A stretch of 64,000 nucleotides of DNA from a bacterium M00.F.Ca.ET.205.01.1.1 (GTDB taxonomy: Bacteria; Pseudomonadota; Alphaproteobacteria; Rhizobiales; Rhizobiaceae), in contig SRUQ01000002.1 of NCBI GenBank assembly GCA_004791255.1, forward strand, positions 372,001 to 436,000, written 5' to 3'. How positions within the stretch are numbered: position 1 is the stretch's first letter; each line of letters opens with the position of its first letter. The translations under genes and the position numbers were made by a program. Below the pieces are notes generated by a model. That model saw only the letters and a list, made by a program, of their open reading frames with translations, was not told the origin of the DNA and did no database searches. This document shows positions 42,018 to 51,125 of the stretch, in pieces.

Positions 42018-42566
42018 ATGGTGACGATTAGCACGGAACCGAGATTGCCGGCGGTCGTTCGCCATCTTTTCCCGGCCTTCGCCGGCTTGCCACTCGGGCC
42101 GCTGCTCACGCTGTCCTTGCGCTCTTTGGCCGGGCGACAGCCTCGATTGTTCGACCGCTTGGGCGAACATCGAACAGCTTGCTATTTCATCGACCCGGTC
42201 GACCTCGGCTTCGCATTTACCGTCGTACCGGACGCAGAGCGTTCGATCGTTCGTGTCGTCAGGAAAAGTGAGGCCGCGACATCAAGCGTCCAGATCAGAG
42301 GACCTATTCTGACACTGTTGAGCCTGCTCGACGGCACGCTTGATGGCGATGCGCTCTTCTTCAGCCGGATCATCTCGATCAGCGGCCGCACGGAGGCGGT
42401 GCTCGCGCTGAGGAACACGATCGAGGATGCCGAGCTTCGCCCGGCGGATCTGCTCGGCTTGCGCGGCGCACTGGCTCGTCTTGTCGATACGGGAATTCTT
42501 GGTGCGCTGGGTGTCGCGCGCCAAATGGCTGATCGAAATTCCAGACGCGAGGCGCCAGAGGCATGA
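42018..42566 (+). CDS. ubiT: UbiT-like SCP2-domain protein
   Basis: 182 aa. An SCP2 sterol-carrier domain occupies most of the protein (CYFIDPVDLGFAFTVVPDAE, QIRGPILTLLSLLDGTLDGDALFFSR). UbiT binds lipid and holds ubiquinone precursors in the oxygen-independent pathway together with UbiU and UbiV. Its stop overlaps the ubiU start by four bases. GALFFSRxISISGRTEA-like sequence is the most typical UbiT landmark here. Confidence 0.9.
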   Translation: MVTISTEPRLPAVVRHLFPAFAGLPLGPLLTLSLRSLAGRQPRLFDRLGEHRTACYFIDPVDLGFAFTVVPDAERSIVRVVRKSEAATSSVQIRGPILTLLSLLDGTLDGDALFFSRIISISGRTEAVLALRNTIEDAELRPADLLGLRGALARLVDTGILGALGVARQMADRNSRREAPEA

Positions 42567-43561
42567 CAAGCGGACGCATGGAACTTGTCTGCCCGGCCGG
42601 AACCCCCGCTACGCTGAGGGCAGCCGTCCAGGCGGGTGCGGATGCGGTGTATTGCGGATTTCGCGATGAAACGAATGCCCGGAATTTTCCGGGACTCAAC
42701 TTCTCCGGGGAAGAACTGGCCGAGGGCGTCCGCTTCGCGCATGACCACGGCAGCAAGGTTCTCGTCGCCATCAACACATTCGCGCGCGTCAACGATGTCG
42801 GCCTCTGGAAAAAGGCAGCGGACACGGCGGCCGAATGCGGCGCAAATGCCATCATCGCGGCGGACATAGCCGTCCTTGATCACGTCGCCAAGAACCATAA
42901 ACAAATTCGTCTTCATCTGTCGGTACAGGCTGCGGCAGCAACGCCGGAAGCAATCCGATTCTATGCGGATAGCTTCGGCATCCGTCGCGTCGTCCTGCCG
43001 CGTGTGCTTTCGGTCCAGGAGATCGCGGCGCTCAATCGTGCCATCGACGTGGAAACGGAAGCATTCGTGTTCGGCGGCCTTTGCGTGATGATCGAAGGCC
43101 GATGCTATCTCTCTTCATACGCGACGGGAAAATCGCCAAATCTGAATGGCGTCTGTTCGCCACCCGAAATGGTGAGTTACGACGACGAGCCGAACGGCAC
43201 GGCGGCACGGCTTTCAGGGTTCACGATCGACCGCTACGAGCCAGGCGAGCCAGTGGGCTACCCCACCTTGTGCAAGGGCAAATTCAAGGCCGGCGGCAAG
43301 ACCTCCTATTTGTTCGAGGATCCCGTCACCCTGAACGCCGGCGGGATGATTGCCGGGCTGAAAGCCGCCGGCGTAACCGCCTTGAAGATCGAAGGACGCC
43401 AGCGTGGCAAAGGTTACGTGACGGAAGTGGTCCGTGCCTTCCGGAAGGCCGTTGACGCCGTCGAGCAAGGTGGCGACGCGATCGAAATCGATCGGATTCT
43501 TGCTGGCCAGTCGGAAGGTTCCCGGCAGACAGCAGGAGCGTATAGCAAGAAGTGGAGATAG
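42563..43561 (+). CDS. ubiU: Oxygen-independent ubiquinone hydroxylation protein UbiU (U32 family)
   Basis: 332 aa of the peptidase U32 family: MELVCPAGTPATLRAAVQAG at the start, NAIIAADIAVLDHV and LSVQAAAATPEAIRFY in the barrel, then FVFGGLCVMIEGRCYLSSY and CSPPEMV with C..C residues that bind the [4Fe-4S] cluster. UbiU forms a complex with UbiV and hydroxylates the ubiquinone ring without oxygen, using prephenate as oxygen donor. The gene is between ubiT and ubiV in one operon. There is no protease function expected despite the family name. Confidence 0.93.
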   Translation: MTSGRMELVCPAGTPATLRAAVQAGADAVYCGFRDETNARNFPGLNFSGEELAEGVRFAHDHGSKVLVAINTFARVNDVGLWKKAADTAAECGANAIIAADIAVLDHVAKNHKQIRLHLSVQAAAATPEAIRFYADSFGIRRVVLPRVLSVQEIAALNRAIDVETEAFVFGGLCVMIEGRCYLSSYATGKSPNLNGVCSPPEMVSYDDEPNGTAARLSGFTIDRYEPGEPVGYPTLCKGKFKAGGKTSYLFEDPVTLNAGGMIAGLKAAGVTALKIEGRQRGKGYVTEVVRAFRKAVDAVEQGGDAIEIDRILAGQSEGSRQTAGAYSKKWR

Positions 43562-43565
43562 GACT

Positions 43566-44465
43566 TTGTCCGCAATTGCGTTGACGCTTGGGCCGGTCTT
43601 CTTCCACTGGTCGCCCGACCGCCTCTCGGATTTCTACCGCAGGATAGCAGACGAGGCTCCGATAGACCGTGTCCATGTCGGCGAAGTCGTATGCGGCAAG
43701 CGGATGCCGTTTTCCGATCCTGTATGGCCTGAGATCATCGAACGCCTTGAGCGCGCCGGAAAGGAAGTGGTGCTGTCCACGCTGGCAGCACCGGCGACCG
43801 TTCGGGAACGCAGAAGCATCGAGGACCTCTGCGGCGACGAGCGGCTGGTCGAAATCAACGATGTCACCGCCCTGCCGTCACGCTCCGGCAAGCCCTTCGT
43901 GACCGGTCCTTTCCTGAACGTTTATAATGAAGCTTCCGCGCGGTTCCTCATCCAGCGCGGTGCCACAACGATATGCCCGCCGGTGGAATTGTCGCTCGCC
44001 GCCGTCGGCGCCATGGCCGGCGCATGTCGCGAGGCAGAATTCGAGATCTTCGCCTTTGGCCGGCTGCCGCTCGCGCTCTCCGGCCGATGCTACCACGCGC
44101 GCATCCATGGCCTTCACAAGGATTCGTGCCAGTTTACCTGTGAGAAGGACCCGGACGGTCTTGCCGTAGACACGCTCGACGATCAGCAGTTCCTCGCGAT
44201 CAATGGCGTTCAGACGCTCTCCAACCAAGTGCAGGCCTTCTGCCCCGCACCTGCGGATCTCACCTCCAGAGGCGTCCGGCGCATCCGCCTTTCTCCGCAC
44301 ACATGCGACATGATCGAGGTGTCGAGGACCTATAGAGCGCTTGTCGACGAGGCGGAGGATCCCAAGGCTGCTCGCTTCATCCTCTCGTGCCTCGATCTGC
44401 CCGGCACGCTCGTCGATGGATACGCCCATGCCAAACCCGGATGGCAGGCGACCGCTTCGATCTGA
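43566..44465 (+). CDS. ubiV: Oxygen-independent ubiquinone hydroxylation protein UbiV (U32 family)
   Basis: 299 aa from a TTG at 43566, four bases after the ubiU stop; the only ATG choice lies inside ubiU, and this length fits the family. Landmarks: ALTLGPVFFHWSPDRLSDFYRRIAD, VHVGEVVCGKRMPF (one cluster cysteine), LSGRCYHARIHGLHKDSCQFTC and FCPAPADL. The four cysteines hold a [4Fe-4S] cluster. Partner of UbiU in anaerobic ubiquinone synthesis, needed for nitrate respiration. Confidence 0.92.
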   Translation: MSAIALTLGPVFFHWSPDRLSDFYRRIADEAPIDRVHVGEVVCGKRMPFSDPVWPEIIERLERAGKEVVLSTLAAPATVRERRSIEDLCGDERLVEINDVTALPSRSGKPFVTGPFLNVYNEASARFLIQRGATTICPPVELSLAAVGAMAGACREAEFEIFAFGRLPLALSGRCYHARIHGLHKDSCQFTCEKDPDGLAVDTLDDQQFLAINGVQTLSNQVQAFCPAPADLTSRGVRRIRLSPHTCDMIEVSRTYRALVDEAEDPKAARFILSCLDLPGTLVDGYAHAKPGWQATASI

Positions 44466-44489
44466 AGATGGATCTCGAACGGAAAAAAA

Positions 44490-45020
44490 ATGACCCAGAT
44501 TGCAATCGTTACGGTGTCAGACCGTGCAAGCCGCGGCGACTATGAAGATCTTGGCGGGCCTGCCATCGAGCGCTGGCTTCGACGTGTCGTAGCATCGCCT
44601 TGCGTCTTCATCCGTCGCTTAGTCCCCGACGGCGTGGAAAGTGTCCGGAATGTGCTCATCGAGCTTTGCGACCAATGCGGCGTTGATCTTATCCTGACGA
44701 CGGGAGGGACCGGTCCATCTCCGAGGGATCTTACCCCAGAGGCAATGCAACAAGTCATCACCAAGGAACTTCCCGGTTTTGGCGAACTCATGCGGCAGGC
44801 CAGCTTGCGGCAAGTCCGCACAGCCATTCTTTCACGTCAGACTGCGGGAGTGCGCGGCCGTTCGCTGATCATAAACCTGCCAGGCAAGCCGGCTTCGATC
44901 GACGTATGCCTGAACGCCGTCTTTCCTGCCGTGCCTTACTGTCTCGAACTGATCGGCGCAGCGCCAATCATACCCGAGCGATGTTCGGATGATCTCGCAT
45001 CGACAGCGCCTTTTGATTAG
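44490..45020 (+). CDS. moaB: MoaB/Mog-type molybdopterin biosynthesis protein
   Basis: 176 aa of the MoaB/Mog family, which adenylylates molybdopterin before Mo insertion. Motifs: IAIVTVSDRASRGDYEDLGGP, LILTTGGTGPSPRDLTPEA (substrate loop) and RGRSLIINLPGKPASIDVCL. The length and the SPRDLTPEA loop fit Mog as well as MoaB. It is 24 bases after ubiV. It would supply cofactor for NarG and for the molybdenum hydroxylase at 46926. Confidence 0.9.
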   Translation: MTQIAIVTVSDRASRGDYEDLGGPAIERWLRRVVASPCVFIRRLVPDGVESVRNVLIELCDQCGVDLILTTGGTGPSPRDLTPEAMQQVITKELPGFGELMRQASLRQVRTAILSRQTAGVRGRSLIINLPGKPASIDVCLNAVFPAVPYCLELIGAAPIIPERCSDDLASTAPFD

Positions 45021-45423
45021 GAGCTGTGGAGAATCACCTGATCCATAGGATCGTAGCTGCGAGGGGCGACAACGTGAGAATTCCCGCCTGTTTTCTCAAG
45101 CGAGTTGCGACGCGTCGGACCTGTTTGAGCTTTAAGAAGCAACATTCGACCAGGGTGGCTTGGCGTAGCGCGGCGTCTTTGTTCATTGAGCCAAATGCCC
45201 TGAACTCAGCCGCGCCGCACGCACCTAGGCTTCCCGCTGGGAAGCCAATGGCGGCAGCTTGCTGATCTGCTCCTCTTTGTTCCAGCGCAAAGACGCGGAC
45301 CTTTATCTGGGCAATTCATGGTCCAACGGTTGGCACTATTTCGTCCTCGTGACGGTGCGTCGCGGCGAATGGGCTCGCTCTGAGTTTCAAAGCCGTTGTG
45401 TTGAAAATGCATGGAGCTTCGTC
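45021..45423. other. Intergenic region with hairpin and NnrR-type site
   Basis: No gene recognised. It contains a perfect stem-loop (GGCTTCCC/GGGAAGCC, 45228-45246, loop of 3, no T-tract), placed where the ubi/moaB transcript could end, and the NnrR-type site at 45277-45290 for the next gene. Confidence 0.5.
45277..45290. promoter_or_regulatory. NnrR-type site TTGTTCCAGCGCAA
   Basis: Matches TTGCG-N4-CGCAA at 8 of 10 informative bases (the right half is exact), 133 bases before ric. Confidence 0.5.
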
Positions 45424-46119
45424 ATGAACACCCAACTCTCAGGTCCAGATTTATGGGAACGCACCGTCGGCGAAATAGCCGCTACGCTGCCCGGCGCCAC
45501 CGCCGTTTTCCGCAAATTCAAGATCGACTTCTGCTGCAACGGCGATCTCACCCTCGATGGCGCCGCGCACCGGCGCGGAGTCGATCCCAACGAGCTTGAG
45601 CGCGCGTTGGAGGCGCTTGGTACCGACACCTCGGGGACAGCGGCGCCGGCTGCGATGGACAGCGACGAACTGATCAACCACATCGAAGCCTGCTACCACG
45701 AGGCGCACCGGCGCGCTCTGCCCGAGCTCATCGCCCTGTCGCGTAAGGTTGAGGCGGTGCATCGCGAACATCCGAAGGTGCCGGCCGGCCTTTCGGATGC
45801 GTTACGGCAGATGCAGAGCGAACTGGAGCAACACATGGCCAAGGAAGAGGCCATTCTGTTTCCAGCAATGCGGCAGTGGGGCAAAGGCAAGTTCGACATC
45901 CCGATTTCGGAACTGCGGCACGAGCACGACGACCAGGGCACCTTGCTTCGGCTCCTCGAAAGCCTCACCGACGACTTCGCCACGCCCGACGGAGCCTGCC
46001 GCTCCTGGCAGGCGCTCTACGTCGGCACGGCTCAGTTTGCCGAAGACCTGATGGAACACATCCACCTGGAGAACAACATCCTGTTCCCGCGGTTCGCGGC
46101 AACGGAGAGCCGGGCCTAG
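45424..46119 (+). CDS. ric: Iron-sulfur cluster repair di-iron protein Ric (YtfE/ScdA/DnrN)
   Basis: 231 aa from the ATG at 45424, behind GGAG; upstream in-frame sequence covers the regulatory site. The N-terminal ScdA-type domain has GEIAATLPGATAVFRKFKIDFCCNG (vicinal cysteines), and the C-terminal hemerythrin-like domain has the di-iron ligands in HHEACYHEAH-like, LEQHMAKEEAILFP, LRHEHDDQG and LMEHIHLENNILFP segments. Ric/DnrN repairs Fe-S clusters damaged by NO or peroxide and is a classic member of NO-responsive regulons. It stands alone, with an NnrR-type site upstream. Confidence 0.95.
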   Translation: MNTQLSGPDLWERTVGEIAATLPGATAVFRKFKIDFCCNGDLTLDGAAHRRGVDPNELERALEALGTDTSGTAAPAAMDSDELINHIEACYHEAHRRALPELIALSRKVEAVHREHPKVPAGLSDALRQMQSELEQHMAKEEAILFPAMRQWGKGKFDIPISELRHEHDDQGTLLRLLESLTDDFATPDGACRSWQALYVGTAQFAEDLMEHIHLENNILFPRFAATESRA

Positions 46120-46925
46120 CCGCCTAACGTCGACGACGATTGCAGCTATGCGGATCGCCTAGCGAATCCTCGACTGTGGGCTTGGCGCTGGGTGACGTAG
46201 CCACTGTTGTCGTCAACACCAACTCACTATGGACCGACGCGCCTTTCCAGCTCGTCCAACCTGTCCCTGATGTCGTTGGCATCGGCCAGGTTGCTCAAGT
46301 CAGCTTGCAGTGCGCTGTGAGAACGTCGTTCTGAAGGCCTACTACTTCGATCCGCGCCGCCCTCGAATGTCCGTTACGCCGCCAAGGCTGCTTTGACCTC
46401 ACGGTACCGGCGGGCGTTTTCGAGTTCGGCGGGGTGGATATTCGGCTTGCCCATGTATCTGCCTCGAGTCATTCGTTGCACGATGGCGACCGCCTCTTTC
46501 AGCCGACGGCAAATCTCGGCGAACTCTGCTCGCATCGCAGGAAAAGGCGAGTTCTCAAGATCGCTCCTGCATAACGACTTCAGACACAAATGGTTCAGGG
46601 ACTAAGGTCCGGGAAGCACGTGAAATGTGGTCGGGATCGTCATTTACCTGGGTGATCGACCCCTAGCTTTCGGTCCAAAGCTCTTCGCCGTGCCGCTATC
46701 CTCGTTTTGGGCGCGTGATCGATTGGCATACCCCTGCCCTCGCAGCTATCCCACGACGTATTCGCGAAACTTCAAGGGATCTGCCCTGCTTACCGATTGA
46801 TGTAGGCCGGCATCGGCGGTGAAAAAGCATGGGAGAGAACCGCCTGGAAAGCACGGAGGCAATCCAAGCTTTGGAATGAGAGCAGTGTTGCTGGAGCGTA
46901 GACGTATTTGCATGACTATTGTCCT
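46120..46925. other. Gene-poor stretch between ric and the molybdenum hydroxylase
   Basis: About 800 bases with no recognised complete gene; one short minus-strand frame (46374-46589) is reported separately. The lower coding content and a sudden change of neighbours suggest an old insertion or deletion site. No inverted repeats of an insertion sequence were found by eye. Confidence 0.5.
46374..46589 (-). CDS. Short hypothetical frame, possible remnant
   Basis: 71 aa, basic and helical (ICRRLKEAVAIVQRMTRGRYMGK, then ENARRYREVKAALAA at the C-terminus). No ribosome binding site of note and no family. It may be the last part of a larger gene that has been lost or a chance frame. Confidence 0.3.
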   Translation of the reverse strand: MCLKSLCRSDLENSPFPAMRAEFAEICRRLKEAVAIVQRMTRGRYMGKPNIHPAELENARRYREVKAALAA

Positions 46926-49172
46926 TCAGCTCACTGCAGCGAGAATGCGTTCGGGTACCAGCGGCAAATCTGTCAGTTCGGTGCCCAGAGCGTCATTGAC
47001 GGCGTTGACCACAGCCGCCGCAACCGGAATTGTCGCGATCTCTCCGACGGCTTTGGCGCCGAAGGGGCCGGTCGGCTCACCCTCTTCGATGAGCAGGACT
47101 CGCATCGGCGGCATCTCGGACGCGTTGACCAAGGTGTAGCGGCTGAAGCTATCGCCACGCATCCGGCCAGTGACGCGGTCGATCGCGACGTCTTCGTAGA
47201 GCGCATAACCGATACCGATCTGGATACCCCCGTGGATTTGACCCTCCACCAGCATCGGGTTGATCGCTCGACCGACGTCATGGGCGGCAAGATAATCCGT
47301 TACCCGCACGCGGCCTGTGAGCCTGTCGACCTCCACTTCCGCAAAATGCGCCGCGTATGAGCCAGGATTGGCCTGGGCGCGATAGATTTCGGTCGCCGCG
47401 GGCAGCTCTTCCCCCCGTGCGGCTAGGCGAGCAGCGAGATCGGAGAGCGCCAGGCCCGAGCCGTCCGGGCGGCGCACTGCGCCCGCCTCGAGCCGCAAAC
47501 CACTGGCTTCTGTATTCAACTCCAGGACCGCAGCAGCCCGGATCGCTTCCGCGAGCGCGATGCCTGCACGTCGGATTGCTTCGCCGCAGATATAGGTCAT
47601 GCGACTGGCCCGTGTGCCGAGATCATATGGACAGCTATCGGTGTCGGCGGGAACGATGGCAATGTCGCAAGCCCTAAGACCCAACGTCTCGCCTGCGATC
47701 TGCGCAAGCGTCGTGTCGGCCCCGCAGCCGAGGTCGTGGAGCGCGCAGACAAGTTCCGCTCGGCCGTCGGGCAGGAGCCGCAGCGTCGCCGTAGTCTCCT
47801 CGTGGAAACCGGGATAGCAGCCGTTGATGTGTGTGGCCGAGGCTACCCCTGCCCCTCGCCGCCACCGCCCACGCCCGGCATCCGCCCTCCGGCGCCCCTG
47901 CCAGCCGAATGCATCGGCCCCGCGTATCAGACATTCTCTCCCCCGAGCGTTGCCGACGTTGAGCCCCTGCCAAGGTTCAATCGCGTTAGGCTCGATCAGA
48001 TTCCTCAGCCGCATCTCCACCGGATCCACCCCCAGCCGCCGCGCGGATATGTCAAGCGTGATCTCGGCTATCGTGTGGATCTGGGGGGACCCGTAACCGC
48101 GAAAAGCGCCTGCCGGGACGGTGTTGGTGTAGACTGCGCGGCCCGTGTAGCGCTCGGCGGGAACGTCATAAAGCCGAACCAGCCTTTGAAGCATCGAACT
48201 GGGAAGATAGTTGCCGCCGGTGCAATAAGCGCCGATGTCCACCAGCGTCTCGGTGTCGCGCGCCAGGATTCGGCCGTCGGAGCTAAGCGCGATCCGCATC
48301 CGGCCGACGACGCTCGACCGCGTGCGGGTCGCTGTGAAGGTTTCATGCCGGTCGTAGCGGATCATCACAGGCCGCCCCAGCGCCAGCGCGAAGAACGCGC
48401 ACAGCGGATCGAGAATCGGCTCGGCCTTGCCGCCGAAGGAGCCGCCGATGGGGGTCTTCACGACGCGTATCTGATCCTGTGGCACTCCCAATGCCTGGAC
48501 GACGACAGCCTGCACGGCAAAAACGCTCTGACACGGTGAAAGGATCAGGATTCGGCCGTCGGGTTCAGGTTTGGCAATGCAGGCGTGAGGTTCAATGGCA
48601 CAGTGATGGCTGCGCGGCATCGTGACATGTGTTTCCACCACCAGGTCAGCCGCAGCAAATCCCGCATCAAGATCGCCATGCGTGAAGCTTTCGTCGGCCA
48701 CGGGGTTCATGAAAGCGGGAATGCCATCGTCCCGCATCACTGGCCCGGCGTGAACGAGCGCGGCTTCAGGATCAAATATAGCGGGGAGATCTACGTATTC
48801 GACTACGACTAGCCGTGCCGCGTGCCGCGCGATCTCCTCCGTCTCCGCAACCACAGCCGCAACCCGGTCGCCAATATGGCGCACCACCGGCGGGAACATC
48901 CGCTCGTCCGCCAGCGCCTCCTGTCCGGCGAACCAGATCGAGCTGTTGTAGTATCGTGAGGGCGTGTTTTCATGCCAGAAGACTGCGTGTACGCCCTCTA
49001 CCGCCAGTGCGGCCGTGGCATCGATAGAGGCGACGCGGGCATGAGCACGTGGGCTCAGAACGAGCGCGCCGTGCAGCGATCCTTCGACATGCAAATCGGC
49101 CGTGAAGCGCAATGCGCCCGTGACCTTTGCCACACCGTCAACGAGCGGCACGCGACGGGAAATCTGATTCAT
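46926..49172 (-). CDS. Xanthine dehydrogenase family protein, molybdopterin-binding subunit
   Basis: 748 aa, the large subunit of a molybdenum hydroxylase. Family landmarks: VDGVAKVTGALRFTADL, VKTPIGGSFGGKAEP, GAFRGYGSPQIHTIAE (Mo-pterin loop), YDLGTRASRMTYICGEA and PTGPFGAKAVGEIATIP with the conserved catalytic Glu near the C-terminus. The three-gene order (Fe-S, FAD, Mo) is on the minus strand with four-base overlaps. The CO dehydrogenase active-site loop (VAYRCSFR-type) is absent, so it is not CoxL. The substrate, possibly a purine, aldehyde or N-heterocycle, cannot be told from sequence. Confidence 0.9.
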   Translation of the reverse strand: MNQISRRVPLVDGVAKVTGALRFTADLHVEGSLHGALVLSPRAHARVASIDATAALAVEGVHAVFWHENTPSRYYNSSIWFAGQEALADERMFPPVVRHIGDRVAAVVAETEEIARHAARLVVVEYVDLPAIFDPEAALVHAGPVMRDDGIPAFMNPVADESFTHGDLDAGFAAADLVVETHVTMPRSHHCAIEPHACIAKPEPDGRILILSPCQSVFAVQAVVVQALGVPQDQIRVVKTPIGGSFGGKAEPILDPLCAFFALALGRPVMIRYDRHETFTATRTRSSVVGRMRIALSSDGRILARDTETLVDIGAYCTGGNYLPSSMLQRLVRLYDVPAERYTGRAVYTNTVPAGAFRGYGSPQIHTIAEITLDISARRLGVDPVEMRLRNLIEPNAIEPWQGLNVGNARGRECLIRGADAFGWQGRRRADAGRGRWRRGAGVASATHINGCYPGFHEETTATLRLLPDGRAELVCALHDLGCGADTTLAQIAGETLGLRACDIAIVPADTDSCPYDLGTRASRMTYICGEAIRRAGIALAEAIRAAAVLELNTEASGLRLEAGAVRRPDGSGLALSDLAARLAARGEELPAATEIYRAQANPGSYAAHFAEVEVDRLTGRVRVTDYLAAHDVGRAINPMLVEGQIHGGIQIGIGYALYEDVAIDRVTGRMRGDSFSRYTLVNASEMPPMRVLLIEEGEPTGPFGAKAVGEIATIPVAAAVVNAVNDALGTELTDLPLVPERILAAVS

Positions 49173-50038
49173 CCCGCCGCTTCCTCGAAGAGCCGATCAC
49201 GCGGGCTCAGCCCCATGGCCTGCGCAATTAGGTCGAGTCCCAACCCTGCGACCGCGCGGCGTTTGTGGAGTTGCGAATTCCGGCCGGGAATGGCCGTGTC
49301 GACCTCGTCGATCAACGCCGCAATGAAGTCGCGCAACGTGGCGGCCCCGAGCTTACGGCCCGCGAGCGCCACCTCTGCCCGGTGTAGTCTGCTAGAAACG
49401 GGACCAAGCGCTCCAGCTGCGACCCGCACGACGCCGAAATGGTTGCTCTGAAACTCCGCCAGCAGTGCGAGATTGAGGCGCGAGATGGTCATGTCCTGCC
49501 GAGATCCGAGTTTGACGAAGGCGCTTCGCGGCAGAAGGCCACGCTCTGGCAAGATCACTTCCGTAATCAGATGACCGGAGTTTGGAAGGTATTCGCACAG
49601 CGCGGCCTCGTATTGTGTCCCGTCGTGTTTGAGCAACGCCAGTCTTGTTCCCGCGGCGACCAACACGGGCATCAAGTCAGCGGCTGGGGCGGCATTAGCG
49701 ATGTTGCCACCGATGGTGGCCCGGTTGCGGATCTGGACCGACCCGCACTGTGCGGCAGCCTCGCATAGGGCCGGAATCCGCACTCGCAGCCTGCAATCCG
49801 CGGCAAGCGCTGCGACAGTGGTGGCACCTCCGATACGAACATCCGTGCCATCCGTGGAAATGAAGGCCATGCCCGCCACGCGCGCGAGATCAATGAGCAG
49901 TCCGGTTTCAGGGAGCGGACGGCCCGCGATCAGCATATCCGTCCCTCCGGCGACGAAATGCACCGGCCCCGCTTCCGCGGCGAGCGTCGCCCGCAACTCG
50001 GCCATATCGACAGGCGCTGAGACCGCGAGCGCATTCAT
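49169..50038 (-). CDS. Xanthine dehydrogenase family protein, FAD-binding subunit
   Basis: 289 aa from the ATG at 50038, overlapping the stop of the [2Fe-2S] gene; the longer frame is inside that gene. FAD motifs: VHFVAGGTDMLIAG and RNRATIGGNIANAAPAADLMP, both in the position usual for CoxM/XdhB-type subunits. It accepts electrons from the Fe-S subunit. The C-terminus (RAVAGLGLDLIAQ) fits the family length. Confidence 0.9.
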   Translation of the reverse strand: MNALAVSAPVDMAELRATLAAEAGPVHFVAGGTDMLIAGRPLPETGLLIDLARVAGMAFISTDGTDVRIGGATTVAALAADCRLRVRIPALCEAAAQCGSVQIRNRATIGGNIANAAPAADLMPVLVAAGTRLALLKHDGTQYEAALCEYLPNSGHLITEVILPERGLLPRSAFVKLGSRQDMTISRLNLALLAEFQSNHFGVVRVAAGALGPVSSRLHRAEVALAGRKLGAATLRDFIAALIDEVDTAIPGRNSQLHKRRAVAGLGLDLIAQAMGLSPRDRLFEEAAG

Positions 50039-50505
50039 CGCTCTGCCCCCTGGCGCGCGGCAGCTGCGGTAGCGACCGCCTGCACGATGGTCTCGAAGCC
50101 GGTGCAGCGGCAGATATTGCCTGCCAGTGCATGGCGGATTTCGGCTTCGCCTGGGCTGGGATTGGCATGCAAGAGTCCCTCGGCTGCCAGCACCATCCCC
50201 GGCGTGCAATATCCGCACTGCACTGCACCCATCTTCAAGAAGGCCTGCTGCAGATCGTTGACGCCGCTCCCACAGAGTCCCTCGATGGTGGTGATTTCGC
50301 GCCCTGTGGCTTGAAAGGCGAGCATCAGGCAGGAATCAACCGGCTGGCCATCCAGCAGCACCGTGCAGGCGCCACACTCGCCTTCGCAACAGCCTTCCTT
50401 GACACCCGTCAGGCCAAGGACGTCGCGAAGAAACCCGCTCAATCGGGAGATTGGCGAAATCTCCGTCTCGATCGCCTGACCGTTAACCTTCAGCGACATT
50501 CTCAT
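50035..50505 (-). CDS. (2Fe-2S)-binding subunit of the molybdenum hydroxylase
   Basis: 156 aa. The plant-ferredoxin-type cluster is GCCEGECGACTVLLDGQPVDSC (residues ~38-59, including C39, C40, C44, C47 and C59), and the second cluster is CGYCTPGMV ... NICRCTGFETI. It starts the operon; its FAD and Mo partners follow with four-base overlaps. It carries electrons from the Mo centre to FAD. Confidence 0.93.
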   Translation of the reverse strand: MRMSLKVNGQAIETEISPISRLSGFLRDVLGLTGVKEGCCEGECGACTVLLDGQPVDSCLMLAFQATGREITTIEGLCGSGVNDLQQAFLKMGAVQCGYCTPGMVLAAEGLLHANPSPGEAEIRHALAGNICRCTGFETIVQAVATAAAARQGAER

Positions 50506-50620
50506 GGCGAGGAACCATCCTCGCCTTTGATGTTTCGAAGGTTAGCTAGGCGGCGGCCAGACCAGTCGGTGGCGACGAAAAAGAATGCTTGCAAAGTGCT
50601 GCCGGACGTTGGGCTGGTCA

Positions 50621-50899
50621 TCAGCTGCCGCAGCAACAATCGCAGCCAGACGATTGCGGTCTGCTGATTTCGACGCGCCAGACCTCCGGCCCTCGCTCAA
50701 GGTATTCCCAAGCGAATACGCCGGGATATCTGGCCTCGATCTGATAGTGCAGAGGTCGTGGGTCGTGATCGTTGACGATGATGAAAGAAGAACCCTCGGC
50801 CAACGCGGTCGCCACCCCGAAGATTCGCGGGTGACGATCTATCGGGGCGATGGTCCGCACGTCGATCAAGAGTGTCGATGCAAGTTCTGGGTCTGCCAT
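50621..50899 (-). CDS. DUF2249 protein with cysteine-rich tail (copy 2)
   Basis: 92 aa from the ATG at 50899; a longer upstream frame has poor composition. DUF2249 pattern: TLLIDVRTIAPIDRHPRIFGVA, SFIIVNDHDPRPLHYQIEARYP and VWRVEISR. The end, SSGCDCCCGS, has four cysteines in five residues, unlike copy 1 at 39005, and might bind a metal or carry persulfide. It lies 115 bases before the molybdenum hydroxylase operon on the same strand and after a broken hemN. Confidence 0.8.
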   Translation of the reverse strand: MADPELASTLLIDVRTIAPIDRHPRIFGVATALAEGSSFIIVNDHDPRPLHYQIEARYPGVFAWEYLERGPEVWRVEISRPQSSGCDCCCGS

Positions 50900-51125
50900 G
50901 TCGATTGAATTCCCGGCCGCCAGAAACGTTGGAGCCAGGAGACGGCGGCGATGGTCGATCCCGGTGCGAAAATCTACCCCGTGGTCAGCCAGCCTATTTG
51001 TCGAAACGCAAACAATTCCGAGAATCCTGGAGGGACTGGGAAATTGCCGCTTGTTGACATTTTCCAAAGAGCCGTACGGGCGAACGGCTAGTATGACTGA
51101 CGTTCCGTCCGTCCTGAGAAAATAG

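Noticed and set aside
47736..48539. 267-codon plus-strand frame opposite the molybdenum hydroxylase
   Set aside because: Shadow of the Mo subunit.
51054..51067. Possible FNR-like site TTGACATTTTCCAA before the hemN remnant
   Set aside because: Right half does not match ATCAA or GTCAA; too weak to claim.
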